From NCBI RefSeq assembly GCF_000145275.1, contig NC_014393.1:1116001-1180000 (forward strand): a stretch of 64,000 nt of DNA, written 5' to 3'. Of the stretch, positions 27,069 through 35,043 are shown one piece after another. The stretch comes from Clostridium cellulovorans 743B (GTDB taxonomy: Bacteria > Bacillota > Clostridia > Clostridiales > Clostridiaceae). The first letter of the stretch is position 1; every line of letters starts with the position of its first letter. The translations under genes and the position numbers were made by a program. Below the pieces are notes generated by a model, which saw only the letters and a program-made list of their open reading frames with translations, did not search any database and had not been told where the DNA came from.

Positions 27069-27311
27069 AATGCAATCCTCACTTTTGGCATAGTTTATAT
27101 AGAAGCGTATAATTAAATTATGGCCATTTTTTATGAAAATGACGGAGCTTTAAAGTTAATTATAGAGGCTATACTATTGACTTATGCAATTTTATCTTTA
27201 GATATAACTGGAAGTATATTAAACGACCTAATATGATAAATATAACTATATCAGCTAAAGGATAAATTATCAATAGATTTAGTTGTTTTACAAATTTTGT
27301 TAAAAGGGTTC

Positions 27312-27356
27312 AGCATTTCAGTTGCCATTTATGGCAAGTTAGATGCTGTTTTTAGT
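27312..27356 (+). terminator. Hairpin with T run in a gene-free region
   Basis: CAGCAT pairs with ATGCTG and an inner stem TTGCCAT pairs with ATGGCAA, followed by TTTTTAG. No gene lies before it on this strand, so it may end a small RNA or an antisense transcript. The rest of 27069-27576 is A+T-rich and shows only the subtilisin ribosome site AGGTGG (27564). Confidence 0.5.
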
Positions 27357-27576
27357 ATCTTGAGAATAATTTGAACATGTTGCTTATTTTGGGTGTTAAT
27401 ATTGTATCAGATCAATCAAAGAGATGTGAGAAAGAAAGGTAAGAATATACATTATTTAATATAACTTAGAATAAGCCTTGTCCGAAAATTATACGTGAAA
27501 GGCAAATTTATATATCATACAACAGTTAGTTTAGTTGGTTAGTAATATCTAATTTAATCAAAAAGGTGGAATGATA

Positions 27577-28836
27577 ATGATTAATAATAATAAAGTTACC
27601 AATGAAGTTAAGTATTATTTAAGCAATAAAGTTAAGCATCATTTAAGCAATAATGCCATTGATGAAATCAAGTTATGCAAGGTCATTATTAGCTTATCTC
27701 ATAATTATAAAATCGAGAATTTAGTAAAGGCAATAAAAGGCTTACCAGATATAAATATAGAAGCAATTGATAATACAGAATATTTTGTATTTGCATCACT
27801 TACACCTGAACAAATTAATTTACTAGAACATATTCCAGAGGTTAGGAATGTATGGATTGATAAAGAAGTAGAAAAAATGGATTATGAAGTTTTAAAAACT
27901 ATAAATGAGCCAGCTTTTCTTTTTGATGGAACTGAATTTTGTAATGATATAACATGGGCTGTTTTAGATGATGGAATTGATAAAATGCATGATGCGCTTA
28001 AATATTCAAATGTAATAGACATTGATCTTACAGGAGAGGGACCCACAGGTAAACATGGTACACATGTAGCTGGAATAATTGCTGGTTGGGATCCTAGTAA
28101 TCATTTTTCAGGGGTTGCACCTAAATGTAAATTATATAATTTTAAAGTAATTAGTGAAAATTCGTCAAGTTCCCTTAGTCTTTGTATAAAAGCTATGGAA
28201 CAGATAAGGAAGATTAACAGTGAATCAAATGAATTAGTTATACATGGTGCAAATTTAAGTTTCGGTGCAGCAAATTCAATTAAAGAATTTTATTCTGGAC
28301 ATAGTCCTATTTGTGAAGAGGCCAATAGATTAGTGGATTCAGGAGTAGTTGTATGTGTGGCAGCAGGAAATTATGGAGCTCAGGCATTTGAGGTACCAGG
28401 TGATGATATCAGTCCCAAAATATGGGCAAATTATGAGATGATTTCTGTGACGGATCCGGGTACTGCAGAAAAAGTAATTACAGTAGGTTCAACTTATAGA
28501 ATTGAACCTGAAAAGTATGGGATTTCTGTATTTTCCTCTAAAGGGCCTACTGGTGATGGTAGGATAAAACCAGATTTAGTAGCGCCGGGTGACTGTATTT
28601 CTTCAGCGTTTCTTAATAATTCTTATATATCAGCAAGTGGGACAAGTTGTGCAACACCATTTGTTTCAGGTGCGGTAGCTCAACTTTTACATAGCTATCC
28701 ACAATTAATTGGGAATCCAAGTAAAGTAAAAGAAATTATTATTTCATCATGCAAAGATTTGAAAAGGGATAATTATTTTCAAGGACATGGATTACTAGAC
28801 TTGGGAAAAGCTCTTGAATTGGCAAAAGAGAGCTAA
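27577..28836 (+). CDS. Subtilisin-family (S8) serine protease without signal peptide, first gene of a peptide cluster
   Basis: About 419 residues from ATG 27577, with AGGTGG 7 bases upstream; ATG 27571 is too close. The catalytic triad is complete: Asp 131 (WAVLDDGID), His 160 (KHGTHVAG) and Ser 357 (SGTSCATP), with oxyanion Asn 265 (AAGNYG). Residues about 30-105 look like an I9-type propeptide. No signal peptide or membrane helix is visible, so it is probably cytoplasmic. The N-terminus has a 24-bp tandem duplication (VKYYLSNK / VKHHLSNN). It lies 39 bases before a Cys-rich precursor peptide and two radical SAM genes, so the likely job is removing the leader peptide. A general intracellular protease is the alternative. 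Confidence 0.9.
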   Translation: MINNNKVTNEVKYYLSNKVKHHLSNNAIDEIKLCKVIISLSHNYKIENLVKAIKGLPDINIEAIDNTEYFVFASLTPEQINLLEHIPEVRNVWIDKEVEKMDYEVLKTINEPAFLFDGTEFCNDITWAVLDDGIDKMHDALKYSNVIDIDLTGEGPTGKHGTHVAGIIAGWDPSNHFSGVAPKCKLYNFKVISENSSSSLSLCIKAMEQIRKINSESNELVIHGANLSFGAANSIKEFYSGHSPICEEANRLVDSGVVVCVAAGNYGAQAFEVPGDDISPKIWANYEMISVTDPGTAEKVITVGSTYRIEPEKYGISVFSSKGPTGDGRIKPDLVAPGDCISSAFLNNSYISASGTSCATPFVSGAVAQLLHSYPQLIGNPSKVKEIIISSCKDLKRDNYFQGHGLLDLGKALELAKES

Positions 28837-28875
28837 TTTTTACCTTATTTAGCCACTTGAAAGGAGGTGAAAAAG

Positions 28876-29082
28876 ATGAGTAAGAATATAGATGATTTAA
28901 TAAAAAACCTACGTAGTGCAGCAGATCAATTAGATTCAATAAAAGATTCAGCTTCAGATGAAGATATTAAAAAAGTAATAGAAAATAATGTTGAACCTAT
29001 GAGTTGCTGTGGTACTTGTACTGGTGTACCACCAATACCACCATGTGAAAATACATGTGTAAGTCTTCCACCATTCATGTAG
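28876..29082 (+). CDS. Candidate RiPP precursor peptide with a five-Cys tail
   Basis: This is 68 residues from ATG 28876, with AAGGAGGTG 8 bases upstream. A GTG at 28867 overlaps that site. Residues 1-40 are a helical, acidic leader (DDLIKNLRSAADQLDSIKDS). The C-terminal 26 residues contain Cys 44, 45, 48, 57 and 61 with Gly, Thr and Pro-rich spacers (SCCGTCTGVPPIPPC, then ENTCVSLPPFM). It lies between the S8 protease and two radical SAM/SPASM genes, the arrangement of thioether-crosslinked peptides (sactipeptides, ranthipeptides). It is not a known class to me. The GVPPIPP spacer is unusual for a Cys-rich core. Confidence 0.8.
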   Translation: MSKNIDDLIKNLRSAADQLDSIKDSASDEDIKKVIENNVEPMSCCGTCTGVPPIPPCENTCVSLPPFM

Positions 29083-29105
29083 AAATTTTTTATTACATTA
29101 TGTAC

Positions 29106-29168
29106 TCATACAATCTATCATAAATTGTATGCTATGTACACATGTTTGGCGGCTTTCAGCCGTCAAAC
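29106..29168 (+). promoter_or_regulatory. Paired hairpins between precursor and radical SAM genes
   Basis: CATACAAT pairs with ATTGTATG (about 29107-29131, extended by TGTAC arms). A second stem, GTTTGGCGGCT with AGCCGTCAAAC (29144-29154 / 29158-29168, one G-T pair), follows. No T run is present. Such hairpins often stabilise the precursor mRNA or act as partial terminators so that more peptide than enzyme is made. Confidence 0.6.
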
Positions 29169-29223
29169 AATCTATTAATAAATTCGTAATGTAACTTTCA
29201 TTTTATAAATGTAGGAGGGAAAT

Positions 29224-30606
29224 ATGAGAGAGGATTATTATCCATTATTAAAAGATACAGTAAGAATAAAAAAAATGCCTTCAGGTTGTTGGGTTGTAGA
29301 TTTAGTTGCAGATAATGGAGCGGTTATACATCCATTCGAGGCATTCGCTTTATCTCTCTGTACAGGTGAATATACTCTTGAAAATCTGAAATATATATTT
29401 TCATCAGTTTTTAGTATAGAAAAAAGCGACTATATTGATACTATTTTTAATAAGCTCGACAGATATATTATATGGAAGGACAAGGTTTCAGCTTGTAACC
29501 ATAAATATGATCCAAAAACATTTTTATATGATATTAAAACTACAGAAAATTCTTCTAAAAACAGATTTGATAGCCCTGGTGAGATGACTATAATTCTAAC
29601 ACATAACTGCAATTTTAGATGTATATATTGTTTCAACAATTCAGGAGAGGCAAAAACTGTTCAGTTAAATACCAATGAATGGCTTGAGGTAATAAAGCAA
29701 GCTAGGGAATTAGGAATAGTAAAATGTACTGTAAGTGGTGGAGAGCCAATGTTACATCCCGGATTTTTTGATATTCTAAGAGCTATTACGGATAGTGGAA
29801 TGTCTGTATACATATGCACAAATGGAAGTCTTGTTGATGAAAATGTGGTAAAACAATTTAAGGAAATAGGATTGCCATGTGTTCAATTTAGTCTTGATGC
29901 TGGTACACCAGAAATTCATGATAAAATGGCAACTGTAAAAGGAACATATCCAAAAGTAATTAATGCTATTAAACTCCTTGTAGGTGCTGGGATAGATGTA
30001 TATATCAAGTCGGTAATTACACCTGTCAATTATAGTGATATAAGTAATCTTATAGATTTATGTAGTGAATTAGGTGTGAAACAATTAGTACTTGATAGAT
30101 TTGATCTTAGCAATGCAGGCAGAGGAGGTACTGAACTTTTTATGACAAGAAAGCAAGAGCTTGACTTAGAAGATTTAGTACAAACAAAGATAAAAGAACT
30201 CTCAGGGAAAATGATACTTAAGGCAGCTACAGTTCAAAGATGTTGGTCTGGTGAGGATAATATAGTAGTATGTGGAGCATTTAGACGTTCTATAAATATT
30301 CTTCCGAATGGTGATATAAGTGTATGTGAAAAACTCATCGAAGTACCTGAGATGACAGCAGGTAATGTAAAAGACAATACACTTGAGGAGATATGGAATT
30401 CTAAAAAAGTTAGTGATATTGTTAATCCAAGTAAAGATATTATAGACGAACCTTGTAAAACTTGTGAACACTTAGATCATTGCCATACAGGATGTTATGC
30501 TTTATCTTTACTTGTCAGTGAAAATCCATACTCTATAGATCCAAGATGTTGGAAAGGAAATTATTCTAATAAATTTTTTATGGATTCAACTTATGAAAGG
30601 ATATAG
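29224..30606 (+). CDS. Radical SAM/SPASM peptide maturase 1
   Basis: This is 460 residues with AGGAGGG before the ATG. The N-terminal domain (about 10-95, with GCWVVDLVADNGAVIHPFEA) looks like a PqqD/RRE leader-binding module. The radical SAM core has the CX3CX2C cluster at Cys 129, 133 and 136 (CNFRCIYC), SGGEPMLHPGF for SAM binding, and a TIM-barrel pattern. The SPASM region carries Cys at about 340, 350, 368, 411, 414, 420, 424 and 442 (CKTCEHLDHCHTGC), enough for two auxiliary 4Fe-4S clusters. It likely crosslinks the upstream peptide through its Cys residues. It is separated from the next radical SAM gene by two bases. Confidence 0.92.
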   Translation: MREDYYPLLKDTVRIKKMPSGCWVVDLVADNGAVIHPFEAFALSLCTGEYTLENLKYIFSSVFSIEKSDYIDTIFNKLDRYIIWKDKVSACNHKYDPKTFLYDIKTTENSSKNRFDSPGEMTIILTHNCNFRCIYCFNNSGEAKTVQLNTNEWLEVIKQARELGIVKCTVSGGEPMLHPGFFDILRAITDSGMSVYICTNGSLVDENVVKQFKEIGLPCVQFSLDAGTPEIHDKMATVKGTYPKVINAIKLLVGAGIDVYIKSVITPVNYSDISNLIDLCSELGVKQLVLDRFDLSNAGRGGTELFMTRKQELDLEDLVQTKIKELSGKMILKAATVQRCWSGEDNIVVCGAFRRSINILPNGDISVCEKLIEVPEMTAGNVKDNTLEEIWNSKKVSDIVNPSKDIIDEPCKTCEHLDHCHTGCYALSLLVSENPYSIDPRCWKGNYSNKFFMDSTYERI

Positions 30607-30608
30607 TT

Positions 30609-32012
30609 ATGTCAATTATAAAATTTGAAGTGAATTCTAGGGAAAGACACCTTTATCCAGTGCGAGCTAGATATATAAGGACTCATATTATGAATAATTA
30701 TAATATGATATCTAATTTTAGAGATGGTGGATCTGAATATATATCAACACAAAAAGCATTGATTTTTGAATTATTTAGCGGCAAATATGATATTGAAACT
30801 ATTACTAAAATATTTTCAGGTACATTTGAGATTGATTTAGAAAAATCAGAACAATGTATAAAAGCTGTTCTGGATGAATACGCTTCACATATAACATTCT
30901 ATCCACATGAAATCCAAACAGATTTATCCTGTGATCCCATGAGGATTCTGAAAAAGTCTTCTACAAAGTGGCAATATAATCCTGTGAGATATGAAAGTCC
31001 TGAGGAGTTAGTGCTATCCCTTTCATATGTGTGTAATCATAAATGTATTTATTGTTGTAATAGTTCTGGAAGCCGTATAGAAGATGAACTTTCGTTTAAT
31101 GATTGGATTAAAGTAATTGACGAAGCTGCAGATTTAGGGGTTGAAACAATACTTTTTTCTGGTGGCGAACCATTAATGTATCCAGACTTTATAAAGTTAG
31201 TAAAGCGAACAAAAGATAATGGTATATATCCAATAGTTTCAACTAATGGTACATTGATATCTGAAGAAACTGCAAAACAACTTTCAGAAGCAGGTATAGA
31301 CTTTGTTCATTTAAGTATGTCGGCAGCAAATGAAGAATTATATGATAGTATTATAGGTTATAAAGGTAATCTTCCTAAAGTGAAAGCTGCAATAAAAGCA
31401 TTAAAAGATAATAATATTTATATTAGGTTAAAAGTGGTTTTAATGCCTGTGAATATAAAGCATATTGAGGAATTGTTAGATTTCTGTATTGAAAATAAAG
31501 TAGATTGCGTACATTTAGCGCCATTTATACTTACACATATATCACGAAATGGGAAAGAACTCATGCCCTCAGTAAACGATTTAAATAACTTGAAAAAAGT
31601 GATAAACAGTAAGAGAAATAAAATTAAAATATTAGAACCTTCTGTTGAGGGAATGTGCTGGAGTGGACCAACTGACATTGTAAAATGTGGTGGAATAAAA
31701 TCTAAACTGACGATTATTTCAAATGGGAATATAACACTTTGTGAGACTCTAGGTAAGACCCCTAATTTTATATTAGGTAATGTGAAAACAACAAAAATAA
31801 AAGATATATGGAACTCTGATTTACCTGATAATATATTAAAGGTAAATATGAAATTAGTTGAAGAACCCTGCAAAAGTTGTGAGTATTTAGAAGGGTGTAA
31901 AACAGGTTGTTTTATGTGTTCATTAATATATTCTGATAATTCATATTCAGTTGATCCAAGATGTTGGAAAGCTAATATCTCGAATAATGCTTATAGAAGT
32001 ATTTATAGTTAG
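30609..32012 (+). CDS. Radical SAM/SPASM peptide maturase 2
   Basis: This is 467 residues, translationally coupled to maturase 1. The layout is the same: an N-terminal leader-binding-like domain (about 15-95, EYISTQKALIFELFSGKYDI), radical SAM Cys 142, 146 and 149 (CNHKCIYC) followed by a further Cys at 150, FSGGEPLMYPDF, and SPASM segments CGGIKSKLTI, ITLCETLG and CKSCEYLEGCKTGCFMCS. It is clearly paralogous to maturase 1 but diverged throughout, so each may make a different bond or act on a different part of the peptide. Confidence 0.92.
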   Translation: MSIIKFEVNSRERHLYPVRARYIRTHIMNNYNMISNFRDGGSEYISTQKALIFELFSGKYDIETITKIFSGTFEIDLEKSEQCIKAVLDEYASHITFYPHEIQTDLSCDPMRILKKSSTKWQYNPVRYESPEELVLSLSYVCNHKCIYCCNSSGSRIEDELSFNDWIKVIDEAADLGVETILFSGGEPLMYPDFIKLVKRTKDNGIYPIVSTNGTLISEETAKQLSEAGIDFVHLSMSAANEELYDSIIGYKGNLPKVKAAIKALKDNNIYIRLKVVLMPVNIKHIEELLDFCIENKVDCVHLAPFILTHISRNGKELMPSVNDLNNLKKVINSKRNKIKILEPSVEGMCWSGPTDIVKCGGIKSKLTIISNGNITLCETLGKTPNFILGNVKTTKIKDIWNSDLPDNILKVNMKLVEEPCKSCEYLEGCKTGCFMCSLIYSDNSYSVDPRCWKANISNNAYRSIYS

Positions 32013-32074
32013 CTTTTATTACTAAGTTTCAATTAAATTAGAATAATAATTTATTTAATAATAAGGAGACAAAA

Positions 32075-33208
32075 ATGAAATATATTTTTTTAAGCGATGT
32101 TCATATAGGTGAAAATATTCCAGAAAACTGGTATCAGAAATCTGTTCATCAAGTATACCTTAAAGCTATTTTACAATACATACAAGCAAATGCACAGCAA
32201 ATACAAGATGTTGTTATTCTTGGAGATTGGTTTGATTCATGGATGTATCCGCCTGAACCTCAAATTTCAGCTACAGTAACTGAAATCATAAATAATAATC
32301 TCGAAGTGTTTACTGTGCAGGATGATGGAGATTTTATTACTTGTATGGATAGTATAAAAGGAGACTTATATTATGTTCGTGGAAATCATGATATGACTAT
32401 AGATTTCAATGAATTAAATAATTATATAAAGCTTCATAGTAAGAAAAACAAACAAGTAGTATGTTTGGATGAAGCTTATGGGGTAAATGGCATTTATGCT
32501 GAGCATGGTCATTACTTTGATTTACTTTGTAAACCTGATCTCGGTGACAAAAATCTGTACAAGCCGTTACCTATAGGTTATTTTGTTTCAAGAGTTTCAG
32601 CTTTGTATTGTCAACAAAAATTGCAAGAGGCTGGTAATCAGAATGCAGCTCAACTACCTGGTCAAGGAAACCCTGATATGTCCAGTATTTTGAAGGCAAT
32701 AGTGTCAAATTATTCTGGAGATTATAGTAATTTTGCAAATGTGATAATGTCAACCCTTTCAAATTTAGTTAAGTGTCCGGATATGACTAAATTAGTTTTT
32801 ACAATGCCTGATGGTACAGTAATAAATGCAGCAGATGTTGCAAAGATGTATCCTGATATTTTGAAAAATCAGCAAGACTTAACTAGCTTACTTGTAGTTG
32901 ATGCGGACAACTCTTTAGACAATAATGGTGAAAATTTATGTAATAGTAGTTATAAAGGAATTAAAAATAGAGTTGTAGTAATGGGACATACGCATGTAGA
33001 TAGACTTCAAAGTCACTATACATTATTTAATGGTAAGACTATTTACGTCAATTCAGGTTTTATGTGTCCAGCAATTCCAGACATAAGTACTGGTATGGTA
33101 ATGACATTTACTGAAGTTGAACAAAATGGTTCAACATTTACAGTTAGGTTAAAGAAAGTTAATTATCCAGGCACAAGTATATCAACGTTAACAGAAGCTA
33201 CTATTTGA
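32075..33208 (+). CDS. Calcineurin-like metallophosphoesterase in the peptide cluster
   Basis: This is 377 residues with AAGGAG before the ATG. All metal-binding motifs are present: FLSDVHIGE (Asp 8, His 10), ILGDWFDSW, VRGNHD, AEHGHYFD and MGHTHVDR. It ends with IYVNSGFMCPA. An insertion of about 120 residues before GHTH is larger than in LpxH-type enzymes. No signal peptide is visible. It follows the radical SAM genes by 62 bases on the same strand, which is unusual company. It may act on a modified peptide, on a nucleotide by-product, or have no link. The substrate is unknown. Confidence 0.85.
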   Translation: MKYIFLSDVHIGENIPENWYQKSVHQVYLKAILQYIQANAQQIQDVVILGDWFDSWMYPPEPQISATVTEIINNNLEVFTVQDDGDFITCMDSIKGDLYYVRGNHDMTIDFNELNNYIKLHSKKNKQVVCLDEAYGVNGIYAEHGHYFDLLCKPDLGDKNLYKPLPIGYFVSRVSALYCQQKLQEAGNQNAAQLPGQGNPDMSSILKAIVSNYSGDYSNFANVIMSTLSNLVKCPDMTKLVFTMPDGTVINAADVAKMYPDILKNQQDLTSLLVVDADNSLDNNGENLCNSSYKGIKNRVVVMGHTHVDRLQSHYTLFNGKTIYVNSGFMCPAIPDISTGMVMTFTEVEQNGSTFTVRLKKVNYPGTSISTLTEATI

Positions 33209-33303
33209 GATTAGATTATAATAAATTACTTAACGTCTTTACGGATAACTTACAGATTATAGTTTTAGGACAGTGCGTAGATTGTATAGAAGAAAGTATA
33301 TAA

Positions 33304-33371
33304 GTTCCAATAATGTTTCTACACAAAGTTATATACTGTAGTTGAAATAAAGGTAGTTCATTTATTGGAAC
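33304..33371. repeat. Dispersed inverted-repeat element, copy 2
   Basis: GTTCCAATAATGTTTCTACA (33304-33323) matches copy 1 at 20307 with one difference. An inverted partial copy TTATTGGAAC lies at 33362-33371. Like copy 1, it lies just after a transcription unit, here the peptide cluster. Confidence 0.5.
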
Positions 33372-33422
33372 AGTTATACAAGATCATTGAAAGAATTAAA
33401 TGAGCATACTTAATAGGGAAAG

Positions 33423-34097
33423 TTATTTAATGATACTCTCTACATAAAGAGTAAATGCAGTTTTTTTACTTTCATTGCCTTGTGCATCTTTATATACAGA
33501 TATAAACTTTCCGTCTATATAAGAACTTTTTTTATTAAAGCTTGTGGTTCCATTAAAGTAAAATTGGGAACTAGAAGCTTTAATGTGTGTAACACTAAAA
33601 GTTGGATTAGTGTCGAGATTTGTTACTTTAAAAGTAGCTCCGTCCTCATTAATAGATAATTCTTTAGTGACTCTAGAACTTGCAGATAATTCTTTGGTGT
33701 CTCCAGAACTTACAGAAGATACTGAGAACGGATACTCGCAGCCAAATATAGGACTAGTGTTATTAATTGCAAGAGCATTAGAAGAAGAAAGTTTGATAGC
33801 AAACATTAAGGGCTCATAAGGTACTATTTCAATCCAGCAATCTTCAAAACCTTGTCCAAAGCTTAAATTAGTATCTATAATAATTTTTGACATATGATTA
33901 TCTAAATATATTTCACCAGATACTTGTGGCAGGCATTCGGAAAGATTTTTGATTTTATTGTTGATGTCTAAGGAAAATTTAATGTTAGAGGTATTATCAG
34001 GGGTTGTTATGTATATTTCTGTAGAACTTAGCGTATTATTTTGAAACTTTGGATTAAAAATTACATTTATAGAACTTGGTGTCTTTATATTTGTCAT
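33423..34097 (-). CDS. Hypothetical protein downstream of the LytTR system
   Basis: This is 224 residues with no signal peptide or membrane helix. It is rich in Ser, Thr and Asn and apparently all beta (alternating hydrophobic patterns such as SSTEIYITTPDNTSNIKFSL). It starts 42 bases after the response regulator gene on the same strand, so it is probably in that operon. ATG 34097 has AAGGAGTG upstream. I do not recognise the family. It may be an intracellular or non-classically released beta-sandwich protein. Confidence 0.75.
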   Translation of the reverse strand: MTNIKTPSSINVIFNPKFQNNTLSSTEIYITTPDNTSNIKFSLDINNKIKNLSECLPQVSGEIYLDNHMSKIIIDTNLSFGQGFEDCWIEIVPYEPLMFAIKLSSSNALAINNTSPIFGCEYPFSVSSVSSGDTKELSASSRVTKELSINEDGATFKVTNLDTNPTFSVTHIKASSSQFYFNGTTSFNKKSSYIDGKFISVYKDAQGNESKKTAFTLYVESIIK

Positions 34098-34139
34098 TTT
34101 TACACTCCTTTTAAATTTAAATATTTTTGTTAATAAGAA

Positions 34140-34901
34140 TTACAAACCAAAGAGGCTTTTAAAACTAGTCATATAACTTCTGCTTACAGTTATATCAGAG
34201 TTGGAATCTCCATCCATTATTAACTTAAAGGTGCTATTGAACCAAGGAATAATTTCAGCTATCTTTTTAGTATTCACGATGAAGCTTTTGTGACAGCGAA
34301 AGAAACTAAGTTCATTTAATCTATCCTCATAATAATTAAGAGTTTCTTTGCTAGTGTAAGTCTTTCCTTTACAGGTGTTAATTTTCACATAACCACATTC
34401 TGAAAAAATAAAGCTTATATCTTCAATATCGCAAAGAAAGATTCTATCATTTTCCCATAGAGGTAGCTTTGAAATATTAGTTTTCATAGCTTTTTCTTTT
34501 ATAAATTGATTTTTTTTAAATTTTTCCTTGGTAGTTTGGTCAACAGAAAACTTACTTAGTCTTTTAATTGTTGCTTTTATTCTTTGTGGATCGATAGGCT
34601 TTAGTATATAGTCGATAGCACTTAACTCGAAGGCTTTTATCGCATAGTCGTCATAGGCAGTAACAAAAACAATTTTCATTTCCTCGTCATGGGATAAGAT
34701 TTCTGCTGCACAAGATAACCCGTCAATTTCAGGCATGGAGATGTCAAGAAAAACTGCATCAGGTTTGTCAGTAATAATTTTCTTGATAGCTTCCAATGAG
34801 TCTTGGTACATTCCTATAATTTCAATATCCTCTTCTTTTGATAAGTAGTATTTAAGGTTATTAAGACTTGCTAATTCATCGTCTACAAGTATTACTCTCA
34901 T
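34140..34901 (-). CDS. LytTR-family response regulator
   Basis: This is 253 residues. The receiver (1-120) has VDDELASLNNL, Asp in AVFLDISMPEIDG, and Lys in IDYILKPIDP. The C-terminal LytTR DNA-binding domain (about 155-253) has KTYTSKETLNYYEDRLNELS, then FFRCHKSFIVNTKKIAEIIP. It acts with the 7TMR-type kinase upstream. LytTR proteins bind paired short repeats 21 bp apart; such a pair lies at 37821-37850. Confidence 0.93.
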   Translation of the reverse strand: MRVILVDDELASLNNLKYYLSKEEDIEIIGMYQDSLEAIKKIITDKPDAVFLDISMPEIDGLSCAAEILSHDEEMKIVFVTAYDDYAIKAFELSAIDYILKPIDPQRIKATIKRLSKFSVDQTTKEKFKKNQFIKEKAMKTNISKLPLWENDRIFLCDIEDISFIFSECGYVKINTCKGKTYTSKETLNYYEDRLNELSFFRCHKSFIVNTKKIAEIIPWFNSTFKLIMDGDSNSDITVSRSYMTSFKSLFGL

Positions 34902-35000
34902 GTATTTTATTTCCTCCCTTTATCTAAGCCTGACTTTTTTATGGTACTCCACGATAGGATTCTTATTTATTTAAGCTTTCTGTTTTATTTATCAAAGGTA

Positions 35001-35026
35001 ACTCCTCCTCGATTCCTCGGAGGAGT
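35001..35026 (-). promoter_or_regulatory. GC-rich hairpin between kinase and regulator genes
   Basis: ACTCCTCC (35001-35008) and GGAGGAGT (35019-35026) form a perfect 8-bp stem in the 142-bp gap. It has no T run on either strand, so it is more likely an mRNA stability or processing element than a terminator. Confidence 0.5.
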
Positions 35027-35043
35027 AAGTTCTGTTGGCTAAA

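Noticed and set aside
30202..30471. Minus-strand reading frames inside the radical SAM genes
   Set aside because: Shadows of well-conserved coding sequence on the plus strand.
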